Of a DNA stretch of 20,670 nt, positions 8,553 through 15,362 are shown piece by piece. Source of the stretch: Candidatus Kuenenia stuttgartensis (lineage in GTDB: Bacteria > Bacteroidota > Bacteroidia > Flavobacteriales_D > Crocinitomicaceae); the NCBI GenBank assembly GCA_943326025.2, contig CALPRR020000016.1:1-20670 (forward strand). Reading direction: 5' to 3'. The translations under genes and the position numbers were made by a program. The notes under the pieces are model-generated. The model did not search any database. It saw only the letters and a program-made list of their open reading frames with translations, and was not told the DNA's origin. The stretch's first letter is position 1. Every line of letters begins with the position of its first letter.

Positions 8553-9019
8553 TTCGCGGTAATTATCGCTTTAGAATTTCCGTGACATGAAGTGCAAGCT
8601 CCAGTTGTTAGAGGTTGTGACATATATCTTACTTCTCCTTTTGTGCCTGTAATGGAAACAAAAAGTCCACTTACGTCACCAATGTCTGAACTGTAAAAAT
8701 TACCTGATTGGTCGACGTTTATTTTTGCTTTTAATGTACCTTTTCCGTTAGCTTCTGTATGTAAATTGATATATCCACTTTTCATTGGAGTTTTATCGAT
8801 TGAGTTATACATTGAACCCGCAACATTGAAACAACCTTCACCTTTCCCTCCGTATGTATGGCATTCGATGCAGTTTTGACCATTATTGTGGCTTGACTTT
8901 GAGCTAGAACTTACATTGTAAATTTTACAGTTTTTATCTTTGTTCTTCTTGCAGCTATTAATGAATAAGCTAAATGAAAATAAAATAAACGTAATAAAAA
9001 AGACACTAAAATTCTTCAT
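8549..9019 (-). CDS. Diheme c-type cytochrome-like lipoprotein, copy A
   Basis: 156 residues from the ATG at 9019. An upstream in-frame TTG at 9037 is rejected because it lies at the expected transcription start of the promoter at 9046-9053 and adds six residues before a good signal peptide. The signal peptide ends in FINSC (Cys23 lipidated), followed by a Lys-rich stretch. Heme-c motifs are C50-x2-C53-H54 and C142-x2-C145-H146. The intervening 85 residues look beta-rich and contain INVDQSGNFY. Extra Cys residues occur at 31 and 63, and a His at 44 could be an axial ligand. An exported electron-transfer role is inferred from the heme motifs only; no partner oxidoreductase is adjacent. It is a clear paralogue of the neighbour at 9135-9596. 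Its TAA stop overlaps the uvrA stop by three bases. Confidence 0.82.
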   Translation of the reverse strand: MKNFSVFFITFILFSFSLFINSCKKNKDKNCKIYNVSSSSKSSHNNGQNCIECHTYGGKGEGCFNVAGSMYNSIDKTPMKSGYINLHTEANGKGTLKAKINVDQSGNFYSSDIGDVSGLFVSITGTKGEVRYMSQPLTTGACTSCHGNSKAIITAN

Positions 9020-9045
9020 GATTTCTTTTGCAAGCAATTTTATTT

Positions 9046-9053
9046 CAAAGTTA
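9046..9053 (-). promoter_or_regulatory. -7 element (TAACTTTG) for the copy A diheme lipoprotein
   Basis: On the minus strand the octamer TAACTTTG matches the Bacteroidota -7 consensus TAnnTTTG exactly. It lies 26 bases before the chosen ATG. No convincing TTG -33 element is seen at 17-23 bases upstream, so the call rests on the -7 box and position. Confidence 0.45.
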
Positions 9054-9134
9054 CTTTAAGAAGTCAAATGAATTGTTTTTATTATTAATTATTATCCTCT
9101 TTAAATTGTTGAAAGATAATAGTGTCACGGTATT

Positions 9135-9596
9135 TTAATAGGACCAAATTTTGCCAGTAGTATTTCCATGACAAGAGTTACAAGCACCTGAAGAAATCGA
9201 ACTGCCCATATATTTTGATGTTCCATTTGGTCCAACTGCAACAGGATATAAACCTGTCAGGGTCATATTATCAGTAGTGTAGAAATTTCCTGACTGATCT
9301 ACATTAACGGTATATTTTAATGAGCCTCCACCATTTGGAGAAGTATAGAATTGAACAGTACCGCCTGGTAATGCAGAACCAGTGCTTGAAAACATCGATC
9401 CAGCAGCATTAAAACAGCCTTCGCCTTCACCACCACTTGTGTGGCACTGCATACAATTTTTCCCAGAATTATGACTGTCCTCTGAATTTGTACTTACATT
9501 TTTTTGTTTGCAGCTTCCATTTTTCTTGCAACTATTAATAGATAAACCAAATACTAGAAATAAAAAACTGAATAATATGATTGATGTTGATTTCAT
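9135..9596 (-). CDS. Diheme c-type cytochrome-like lipoprotein, copy B
   Basis: 153 residues with the same layout as the downstream paralogue: signal peptide ending in INSC (Cys23), a Lys/Cys-containing linker, a first heme motif C48-x2-C51-H52 inside NSGKNCMQCHTSGG, GEGCFNAAGSMF, a beta-rich middle with NVDQSGNFYTTD, and a second heme motif C139-x2-C142-H143. The two proteins share the positions of both heme sites, the extra Cys residues and the pre-heme His. The middle segment is Gly/Ser-rich and less conserved, the usual picture of a duplication in which the scaffold is kept. The lipoprotein should be tethered to a membrane facing the periplasm or the cell surface. No known enzyme family was recognised, and function beyond probable heme binding is not assigned. 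Confidence 0.82.
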   Translation of the reverse strand: MKSTSIILFSFLFLVFGLSINSCKKNGSCKQKNVSTNSEDSHNSGKNCMQCHTSGGEGEGCFNAAGSMFSSTGSALPGGTVQFYTSPNGGGSLKYTVNVDQSGNFYTTDNMTLTGLYPVAVGPNGTSKYMGSSISSGACNSCHGNTTGKIWSY

Positions 9597-9673
9597 AATC
9601 TAATAATTAATGACTTTGTGAATAATGTAAACTTAACTATAAACGTTTGATTATTTAACGTAAAAACTTTAAA

Positions 9674-9681
9674 TATATTTG
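9674..9681 (+). promoter_or_regulatory. -7 element (TATATTTG) abutting the Dph6-like gene
   Basis: An exact TAnnTTTG match ends four bases before the ATG at 9686. A TTTG at 9646-9649 could be the -33 element but is 24 bases away, slightly longer than the usual spacing. If used, transcription would start at or next to the start codon, giving a leaderless or nearly leaderless mRNA. Confidence 0.5.
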
Positions 9682-9685
9682 TAGA

Positions 9686-10405
9686 ATGAGAAAAAGAGTG
9701 ATTTTTAGTTGGAGCGGAGGGAAAGATTCTTCTTACTGTTTAAATAAGGTATTGAATGATGACCAATATGAAGTTGTATATTTATTAACGACTCTAAATT
9801 CTGAGTTCAAACGAATTTCAATGCACGGTGTAAAAGAAGAGTTATTAGATGCTCAATCTGAATCAATAGGTATTCCTCAATTAAAAGTTTGGGTAGATCA
9901 GGGGACTAACGAAGAATATGAAAAGCAAATGTCTGAGATGTTGCTAAAAGCAAAAAGTGAAGGAATTGAAACTGTTTTGTTTGGTGATATTTTCCTTGAA
10001 GATTTAAGAGAGTATCGTGAATCAAACATGGCAAAAGTTGGAATGAAAGCTGAATTCCCTATTTGGAATATTGACACAAAATTTTTAATTAAAGACTTTA
10101 TAGAGCAAGGATTTAAAACAGTAACATGTTGTGTAAATGATGCTTTTTTTAATGATGCTTGGGTTGGAAAAGAAATAGATGAAAACTTTATAAATGAGTT
10201 ACCTGAAAATGTGGATCCTTGTGGAGAAAATGGAGAATATCATACTTATTGTTATGAGGGACCAATTTTCAAAAATCCAATAAAAATTGAAATAAAAGAA
10301 AAGATTTATCGTCCATTGGAAATTAAAGTAACGGACAGTGTTTGTTCTTCAGAAAGTGAAATTAAAACGAAAGGATTTTGGTTTTCTGAATTGGATTTGG
10401 TTTAA
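9686..10405 (+). CDS. Dph6-like PP-loop ATPase (diphthine-ammonia-ligase family protein)
   Basis: 239 residues. The N-terminal PP-loop SGGKDS (10-15) marks an N-type ATP pyrophosphatase fold that adenylates a substrate. Family features follow: SMHGVKEELLDAQ, VLFGDIFLEDLREYRE, and near the C-terminus D177-P-C179-G-E-N-G-E-Y-H (177-186), the signature of the archaeal and eukaryotic diphthamide ligase domain (PF01902 type). In eukaryotes Dph6 amidates diphthine on elongation factor 2. Bacteria lack diphthamide, so the substrate here must be different or is unknown. Some short bacterial members are annotated only as adenine nucleotide alpha hydrolases. The gene is transcribed divergently from the diheme lipoproteins and converges on the nucleotidyltransferase pair, so it is probably monocistronic. 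The ATG is chosen because it directly follows a -7 box and opens the PP-loop strand. Confidence 0.82.
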   Translation: MRKRVIFSWSGGKDSSYCLNKVLNDDQYEVVYLLTTLNSEFKRISMHGVKEELLDAQSESIGIPQLKVWVDQGTNEEYEKQMSEMLLKAKSEGIETVLFGDIFLEDLREYRESNMAKVGMKAEFPIWNIDTKFLIKDFIEQGFKTVTCCVNDAFFNDAWVGKEIDENFINELPENVDPCGENGEYHTYCYEGPIFKNPIKIEIKEKIYRPLEIKVTDSVCSSESEIKTKGFWFSELDLV

Positions 10406-10472
10406 AATTGTAATATTTTAAAACGATTTTTATTTATTTAAAATATTTATAATCAGTAGTTTATTTTAAATA

Positions 10473-10967
10473 TTATAAATTTTTAAAACTGTCATTCTTT
10501 CTTCTTTCTAATTCTTGAATATCAAGTAGGTCTTTTGGTCTAGCGGCTTTAATTTTAGAGGTTATTAAATCATCATAAGAGATAACATTCCATTTGAATA
10601 ATTTATTTTCACCTATTTGAACTGGTATTGATTCTTGAAAAGCAACCCCAAATTCTTTATTTATATTAAAGCTTGTGATTAATTCTATATTTAAACTAGT
10701 GGGTGAAAATTTTAGAGAAATATTTTGTTCAGCATTTTTTACAGATGAAGGGAAATCATTGATGTCGTATCCCATTTCTTGAAAAACTTGAATTAATCGA
10801 TTTAAGTTTGATTCTGATAAATCTATCCAAAAATCTACATCAGATGAATGTCTTTGATAGCCATGAAAGTTTACTGCTCCACCTCCAACCATTAACATTT
10901 TTACTTCATGTTTGGTTGAAAGTAAAATAAAATCTTTTAGTTCATTGTCCCAACCTTCAAATTCCAT
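10473..10967 (-). CDS. Nucleotidyltransferase (MNT/AbiEii-like fold)
   Basis: 164 residues. A Pol-beta-type nucleotidyltransferase core is visible: GGG at 28-30, then HGYQRHSSDVDFWI with the metal-binding Asp43-x-Asp45, a later acidic position at Glu95 (LNIELIT, where Asp is more usual), and a C-terminal K-x-A-x-R-x-KDLLDIQEL helix (about 138-154) typical of DUF6036/AbiEii-like families. Such enzymes transfer NMP to protein or RNA, and several serve as one half of toxin-antitoxin or phage-defence modules. The ATG overlaps the 3' end of the small upstream gene by 11 bases, so the pair is co-translated. Substrate and direction (toxin, antitoxin or neither) are not known from sequence. Confidence 0.78.
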   Translation of the reverse strand: MEFEGWDNELKDFILLSTKHEVKMLMVGGGAVNFHGYQRHSSDVDFWIDLSESNLNRLIQVFQEMGYDINDFPSSVKNAEQNISLKFSPTSLNIELITSFNINKEFGVAFQESIPVQIGENKLFKWNVISYDDLITSKIKAARPKDLLDIQELERRKNDSFKNL

Positions 10968-11148
10968 TTTTCTTTTTTTCTAAGATAAAATTCTTTTTAT
11001 TTAATTCTGATTTTTGAGTTGTTGGTAATTGATTCAATTGAATTGATAAAAGGAAAAACTGAAAAACACGTTCAGCAGGAGATAAAGCTAAAAAGTCTTT
11101 TTCTTGTTGGATGTTGCTTTCGTCTTTTGTATTAAATTGAATAATCAT
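10957..11148 (-). CDS. Small protein paired with the nucleotidyltransferase
   Basis: 63 residues, no signal peptide or membrane segment. It starts MIIQFNTKDESNIQQEKDF, then has LSPAERVFQFFLLSIQLNQL, a predicted amphipathic helix, and ends in a Lys-rich tail. Translation of the downstream nucleotidyltransferase begins inside its last codons, which argues that it is a real gene. The composition and the fixed position immediately before a nucleotidyltransferase suggest a small partner or regulator. I do not recognise a named family, and a toxin-antitoxin role is only an inference. The -7-like octamer TAAATTAG (minus strand, 11153-11160) ends four bases before its ATG. Confidence 0.62.
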   Translation of the reverse strand: MIIQFNTKDESNIQQEKDFLALSPAERVFQFFLLSIQLNQLPTTQKSELNKKNFILEKKKNGI

Positions 11149-11175
11149 AACTCTAATTTAGTGAAAATTAATTAC

Positions 11176-11204
11176 AAAAAAAAAGCCCTTGAAAATAGGG
11201 CTTT
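11176..11204 (-). terminator. Rho-independent terminator of the suf-fabF operon
   Basis: Read on the minus strand, an 8-bp stem AAAGCCCT/AGGGCTTT (11182-11189 with 11197-11204) with a 7-base loop is followed by nine T residues (11176-11184 on the plus strand as A, partly shared with the stem). It begins five bases after the fabF stop codon. Confidence 0.9.
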
Positions 11205-11209
11205 AATAT

Positions 11210-12454
11210 TTATTTCTCAAATTTCTTAAATATCACCGAAGCGATATGACCTCCAAAACCAAATGTATTACTCATAGCGTAACTTAATTTTTTTGGTAGC
11301 GGTTTGTTTAAAGGGAAAGTATAAACTCCTGCAAAATCAGGTTCAATTTCTTTGGTGTTAATTGTTGGTGGAACAAGATCTTCTTGAAGTGCCATAACGC
11401 AAGCAATCGCTTCAATCGCTCCAGCTGCACCTAGTAAGTGACCAGTCATCGATTTTGTTGCAGAGATTGCTAACTCATTTCTATCCCCAAAAACTCGCTT
11501 TGCAGCTATTAATTCAGAATTATCACCTTGAGGTGTTGAAGTTGCGTGCATGTTTACATAATCAATCTCATCTGCTGAAATTCCGGCTTCTCTTAATGCT
11601 TCCTTCATTCCTAAAACAGCTCCATCACCTTCAGGATGTGTTCCAGTTAGATGGTAAGCATCAGCAGCCATTCCAGCTCCAACAACTTCACCGTAAATTT
11701 TTGCTCCTCGAGCGATAGCATGTTCGTATTCTTCTAAAATCATAGCGCCTGCACCTTCGCCCATTACAAAGCCATCTCTTGAAATATCAAATGGTCGTGA
11801 AGCTGTTTCAGGAGAATCATTTCGAGTTGATAATGCTTTTGCAGAAGAGAATCCTCCAATTGCTGACTCATTGATTGCAGCTTCTGATCCACCTGTAATT
11901 ACCATGTCTGCTTTATCCCATTTTATGTAGTTAAAAGCTTCAATGATAGCTGTATTTGAAGTCGCACATGCTGAAACAGGGCAGAAATTCACACCTCTTA
12001 AGCCATATTTAATGGAAATAATTCCAGATGCAATGTCAACTAAAATTCGAGGAATGAAAAAAGGTGTGAAACGAGGTGTTCCATCTCCTTCACAATATTC
12101 TTTCATTTGGTCTTGAAAAGTTTGAATACCTCCGTTTCCAGAACCCCAAATAACCCCAATTCTATCTTTATTTAGTACATCGAAATCAATGTCACCATGC
12201 TTTACAGCTTCTGCAACAGCTACCAAAGCATATTGAGAGAATGGATCATATTTTCTTAATTCTTTAACATCAAAATGTGCTTTTGGGTCAAAGTCTTTTA
12301 ATTCACAAGCAAATGATGTTTTGAATTTTGATGTATCAAATTTAGTAATAGGAGCAGCACCACTTTTACCTTCTTTTAATCCATTCCAATAATCAGATAA
12401 ATTATTCCCGATAGGCGTTAAAGCCCCAATACCTGTAATAACAACTCTTCTCAT
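11210..12454 (-). CDS. fabF: 3-oxoacyl-[ACP] synthase II
   Basis: 414 residues, standard for FabF. It condenses malonyl-ACP with acyl-ACP during fatty-acid elongation. The Cys-His-His active site is complete: Cys163 in VSACATSN, His303 in MHATSTPQGD and His339 in KSMTGHLLGAAG. The N-terminal VVITGIGALTPIG and C-terminal SNTFGFGGH are also typical. The ATG lies 18 bases after sufT on the same strand, so it is the last gene of the sufS-sufE-sufT string and is followed at once by a strong terminator. The common partner acpP (acyl carrier protein), often directly upstream in other bacteria, is not adjacent here. FabF rather than FabB is chosen on length and the GHIASVIF ending; a secondary-metabolite ketosynthase is unlikely because the context is housekeeping. 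Confidence 0.96.
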   Translation of the reverse strand: MRRVVITGIGALTPIGNNLSDYWNGLKEGKSGAAPITKFDTSKFKTSFACELKDFDPKAHFDVKELRKYDPFSQYALVAVAEAVKHGDIDFDVLNKDRIGVIWGSGNGGIQTFQDQMKEYCEGDGTPRFTPFFIPRILVDIASGIISIKYGLRGVNFCPVSACATSNTAIIEAFNYIKWDKADMVITGGSEAAINESAIGGFSSAKALSTRNDSPETASRPFDISRDGFVMGEGAGAMILEEYEHAIARGAKIYGEVVGAGMAADAYHLTGTHPEGDGAVLGMKEALREAGISADEIDYVNMHATSTPQGDNSELIAAKRVFGDRNELAISATKSMTGHLLGAAGAIEAIACVMALQEDLVPPTINTKEIEPDFAGVYTFPLNKPLPKKLSYAMSNTFGFGGHIASVIFKKFEK

Positions 12455-12472
12455 ATTTATTTGTGTAATAAT

Positions 12473-12775
12473 TTAAAGAAATCCTAATTCTAATTTCGCT
12501 TCTTCGCTCATCATGTCTTTGTCCCAAGTAGGGTCAAAAACGATGTTTACTTTTGCAGATTTTACAGTTTCAATTAAAGCGACTTTTTCCTCAACTTCTT
12601 TTGGCATTGTTTCAGCTACAGGACAGTTTGGTGAAGTCAAAGTCATATCGATTTCAACATTATTATCCTTATCGATTTTTACTTCATAGATTAAACCTAA
12701 TTCATAAATGTCAACAGGTATTTCAGGATCGTAAATTGTTTTTAAAACTTCAACAATGGTGTTTTCTAATTCCAT
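12473..12775 (-). CDS. sufT: SufT-like MIP18/DUF59 iron-sulfur assembly protein
   Basis: 100 residues, single MIP18 (DUF59) domain. Conserved marks: YDPEIPVDIYELGLIY (15-30), TSPNCPVAE with Cys51, and the C-terminal DPTWDKDMMSEEAKLELG, which is characteristic of the Suf-linked subgroup rather than the phenylacetate PaaD subgroup. SufT-type proteins are accessory factors for maturing Fe-S proteins, probably in carrier or transfer steps. It is 20 bases downstream of sufE and 18 bases upstream of fabF on the same strand. Its operon position with sufS and sufE supports the Fe-S role. The sufBCD scaffold genes are not in this window. Confidence 0.9.
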   Translation of the reverse strand: MELENTIVEVLKTIYDPEIPVDIYELGLIYEVKIDKDNNVEIDMTLTSPNCPVAETMPKEVEEKVALIETVKSAKVNIVFDPTWDKDMMSEEAKLELGFL

Positions 12776-12795
12776 AATGTTATTTTTTCAAATAC

Positions 12796-13212
12796 TTAAC
12801 GACTCAAAGCCGTTAATGCATTCATTTTTATTTTTTTTACCATACTCAATAACCCATTTGCACGAGTAGGAGATAAATGTTCTTGTAAACCAATTTCTTT
12901 AATGAAAAATAAATCTGCTTTTGCAACATCTTCAGGAGATTCGTTGTTTAGAACACGAATCAATAAGCCAATAATTCCTTTGGTAATAATAGCATCTGAA
13001 TCAGCAGATAAACTCATTTTCCCATCTACTACTGTTGAGTCTAACCAAACTTTAGACTGACAACCATCAATTAATCTATCTTCTGTTTTCTTAGAGTCTT
13101 CAATTAATGGTAAGTCTTTTCCTAGTTCAATGATGTACTCATATTTTTGCATCCAATCCTCGAAAAGAGAAAAGTCATCAATGATTTCGTTTTGTTTTTC
13201 GTTTAATGTCAT
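12796..13212 (-). CDS. sufE: Cysteine desulfuration protein SufE
   Basis: 138 residues, the normal length. SufE accepts persulfide sulfur from SufS and passes it to the SufB scaffold. The acceptor Cys51 lies in IDGCQSKVWL, the hallmark motif and the same position as in Escherichia coli SufE. The downstream helices (SPTRANGLLSMVKKIK) match the family C-terminus. The gene starts two bases after the sufS stop, so SufS and SufE are almost certainly co-translated and act as a pair. Confidence 0.95.
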   Translation of the reverse strand: MTLNEKQNEIIDDFSLFEDWMQKYEYIIELGKDLPLIEDSKKTEDRLIDGCQSKVWLDSTVVDGKMSLSADSDAIITKGIIGLLIRVLNNESPEDVAKADLFFIKEIGLQEHLSPTRANGLLSMVKKIKMNALTALSR

Positions 13213-13214
13213 AA

Positions 13215-14453
13215 TTATTTTAACATATTGATGCTTTTTTCAACGGCCTCAATAAACGTATCAATTTCTTCTTTTGTATTGTAGAAAGCAAAAGAAGCTC
13301 TAATAGTTCCTGGGATTTTATAGAAGTCCATTAATGGTTGTGTACAATGATGGCCTGTTCTAACAGCAATTCCTTGTTTGTCTAATAAAGTTCCAATATC
13401 AAAAGGATGAATTCCATCAACTGTAAATGAAACCACACTTGTTTTCTTTTTTGCTTCTCCAATAATATTTACTCCTTCGAAAGTTGAAAGCATGTCTTGT
13501 GCATATTCCATTAAATCATGTTCATGCTTTTGAACCGCTTCAATGTCAAATTGAGATAAAAATTCAATTGCTTTTCCAAGACAAATTACACCAGCAATGT
13601 GTGGTGTTCCAGCTTCAAATTTGAAAGGTAATTCGTTATATGTCGTTTTTTCAAAAGTAACTTTTGCAATCATATCTCCACCACCTTGGTAAGGAGGCAT
13701 TTTTTCTAAGATTGCTTCTTTTCCATAAAGTACACCAACTCCAGTTGGACCAAATACCTTATGACTAGAAAAAGCAAAGAAGTCACAGTCGATATCTTTC
13801 ACATCAATTTTCATGTGTTGGATACTTTGAGCGCCATCAATTAAGACTTTCGCTCCAACGGCGTGTGCTTTTTGTGTAATTTCTTTAATAGGATTTATTG
13901 TTCCTAAAGTATTTGAAATATGAGTAATAGAGACAAGTTTTGTTTTTGAATTTAATAATGCTTCAAAATCAGCCATTATTAATTCTCCTTTTTTGTTGAT
14001 TGGAGCAATTTTCAAAATGCAACCTCTTCGTTCACACATCATTTGCCAAGGAACGATGTTTGAGTGATGTTCCATTGCAGAAATAATCACTTCATCTCCA
14101 GCGTTTAATAATTGTCCAAAAGAAAAAGCAACTAAATTGATACTATCAGTTGTACCTTTAGTGAAAATGATTTCTTCTGATTTATTCGCATTGATGTATT
14201 TTTGAATAATCTGACGAGCGTCTTCAAATCCAGTAGTTGCTTTTTGACTCATATAATGAACACCTCGATGGATATTTGCATTATCTTTTGAATAATACAT
14301 ATTTATCGCATCCAAAACCATTTGAGGTTTTTGAGAAGTAGCTCCGTTGTCAAAGTAAATTAAATTTTTACCATAAATTAAACGGCGAAGTGCTGGAAAT
14401 TGCTCACGAATTTCACGAACGTTGAAATGTTTTTTTTGTCCTTCCATAATCAT
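13215..14453 (-). CDS. sufS: Cysteine desulfurase SufS
   Basis: 412 residues, group II aminotransferase-class-V desulfurase. It removes sulfur from L-cysteine using PLP and delivers it to SufE. Motifs with numbering from the first ATG: NGATSQKP near 36-43, His129-His130 (MEHHSN), Asp206 (LIDGAQS), PLP-binding Lys232 in SSHKVFGPTG, and catalytic Cys370 in RTGHHCTQPL within the long extended loop typical of SufS rather than IscS. Two in-frame ATGs occur at 14453 and 14447. The first lies only six bases after a -7 box, so the second is an equally possible start. It heads the sufS-sufE-sufT-fabF string. Confidence 0.96.
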   Translation of the reverse strand: MIMEGQKKHFNVREIREQFPALRRLIYGKNLIYFDNGATSQKPQMVLDAINMYYSKDNANIHRGVHYMSQKATTGFEDARQIIQKYINANKSEEIIFTKGTTDSINLVAFSFGQLLNAGDEVIISAMEHHSNIVPWQMMCERRGCILKIAPINKKGELIMADFEALLNSKTKLVSITHISNTLGTINPIKEITQKAHAVGAKVLIDGAQSIQHMKIDVKDIDCDFFAFSSHKVFGPTGVGVLYGKEAILEKMPPYQGGGDMIAKVTFEKTTYNELPFKFEAGTPHIAGVICLGKAIEFLSQFDIEAVQKHEHDLMEYAQDMLSTFEGVNIIGEAKKKTSVVSFTVDGIHPFDIGTLLDKQGIAVRTGHHCTQPLMDFYKIPGTIRASFAFYNTKEEIDTFIEAVEKSINMLK

Positions 14454-14459
14454 CTAGTA

Positions 14460-14467
14460 CAAAGATA
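14460..14467 (-). promoter_or_regulatory. -7 element (TATCTTTG) for sufS
   Basis: An exact minus-strand match to TAnnTTTG in the 38-base gap between tlyA and sufS, six bases before the first ATG. No clear TTG -33 element is at the usual distance. It suggests the suf-fabF string can be transcribed separately from tlyA, with a very short or absent leader. Confidence 0.5.
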
Positions 14468-14491
14468 ACAATTCCCTTATTTATATTAATT

Positions 14492-15232
14492 CTAAACAGT
14501 AGTTTTTTTTCTGAAATATGCAATTAATTCTGGTTGACCATTATTTCCTAAAATTGGGGATTGAATGGATTCAATAAATTCTAAGTTGTTTAATTTGCCT
14601 ATTTTCTTAATGTTGTCGATAATAATTGGAAAAGCTTTATTGTTTTTTAAAGTTCCATCATGTTTTAAGAAATCTTTTTCTGCTTCAAAAGTTGGCTTCA
14701 GAAGTGCAATAACGAATCCGTTTTCTTTCACAAATCCATGGATAAAAGGAAATACTTTTTCCATTGCTAAGAAAGGTGCATTAATAACGCAACCATCTAA
14801 TTCATCTGTAACTGTCTTTTTTGTTATTTCTCGAATCGGTCCGCCGGTTAGATCAACTACTGAAGTATTTTCTTGAATTTTAGCATGTAAAGCATTTTTA
14901 GAAGTATCAGTAGCAAAAACTTTTGAAGCGTTTTGACTTAATAGAAATTCAGTAAAGCCTCCGGTTGAACATCCGACATCTAAAAAGATTCCGTTTTCAA
15001 TCTCAAATTTCCATTTGTTAAAAGCTTCTTCCAACTTTAAAGCATCCATTGAAACATAAGGAATTTCTTCAGCAACCAATTCGATTTTACTATCTAAAGG
15101 GAATTTTTTTCCGCTTTTCTGAATCAATTTTCCATTTACTTTAACGCCAATTTCTTGGATTACTTGCTCGGCTCTTACTCTTGAACTTACTAAGTTTCTT
15201 TGAACTAATATCTTGTCTAAACGCTCTTCCAT
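14492..15232 (-). CDS. TlyA-family S4-domain RNA methyltransferase
   Basis: 246 residues. The N-terminal S4 RNA-binding domain (about 1-60: ERLDKILVQRNLVSSRVRAE, VNGKLI) is joined to a Rossmann methyltransferase domain with SAM motif I at 82-98 (IFLDVGCSTGGFTEFLL). This layout is that of TlyA (haemolysin-A family), which 2'-O-methylates rRNA. The copy is divergent. The segment usually reading YVSRGGLKL is YVSMDALKL, the usual D-V-S-F-I-S-L catalytic-region motif is replaced by INAPFLAM (150-157), and KPQFE is KPTFE (179-183). Fold and family are secure; rRNA as substrate is less certain. It is transcribed divergently from the pterin-synthase gene, and its -7 box is four bases from the ATG. 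Confidence 0.8.
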   Translation of the reverse strand: MEERLDKILVQRNLVSSRVRAEQVIQEIGVKVNGKLIQKSGKKFPLDSKIELVAEEIPYVSMDALKLEEAFNKWKFEIENGIFLDVGCSTGGFTEFLLSQNASKVFATDTSKNALHAKIQENTSVVDLTGGPIREITKKTVTDELDGCVINAPFLAMEKVFPFIHGFVKENGFVIALLKPTFEAEKDFLKHDGTLKNNKAFPIIIDNIKKIGKLNNLEFIESIQSPILGNNGQPELIAYFRKKTTV

Positions 15233-15236
15233 GTCG

Positions 15237-15244
15237 CAAAGGTA
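15237..15244 (-). promoter_or_regulatory. -7 element (TACCTTTG) abutting the tlyA-like gene
   Basis: An exact TAnnTTTG match on the minus strand ending four bases before the ATG at 15232. A CAA on the plus strand at 15270-15272 (TTG on minus) is 25 bases away, longer than the usual -33 spacing. It predicts a leaderless or nearly leaderless mRNA. Confidence 0.5.
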
Positions 15245-15311
15245 GGATTTTATTGAGAAGTAACCTCTTCAATTAGTACAAGATTTAGCAATTTGAATTA
15301 AAGAACTCCAA

Positions 15312-15341
15312 TTGTTAATTGTTATTTTTTGCCTAAATTTG
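15312..15341 (+). promoter_or_regulatory. Bacteroidota-type promoter, TTG-N19-TAAATTTG
   Basis: TTG at 15312-15314 and TAAATTTG at 15334-15341 are 19 bases apart, matching the -33/-7 arrangement known for this phylum. Transcription should begin near 15347, about 16 bases before the GTG at 15363. This also rules out the longer reading frame that begins at the TTG. Confidence 0.7.
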
Positions 15342-15362
15342 CTAATTGATAAAAATTTGAGC

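Noticed and set aside
9020..9037. TTG start at 9037 for the copy A diheme lipoprotein
   Set aside because: It lies at the predicted transcription start, and the ATG at 9019 gives a normal lipoprotein signal like that of the paralogue.
10406..10472. AT-rich gap between the Dph6-like gene and the nucleotidyltransferase as a terminator
   Set aside because: Only weak imperfect A/T palindromes are present; no stem stable enough to call.
11455..12777. Open frames on the plus strand opposite fabF and sufT
   Set aside because: Leu/Gln-rich translations typical of the reverse complement of coding DNA; the opposing genes are unambiguous.
14565..14876. 103-codon open frame antisense to the tlyA-like gene
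   Set aside because: Fully overlapped by a well-supported gene, with no recognisable domain.
15312..15362. Longer N-terminus for the first PTPS-like gene starting at TTG 15312
   Set aside because: The region contains a good TTG-N19-TAAATTTG promoter, and the extension is not part of the family. GTG 15363 gives the normal length.
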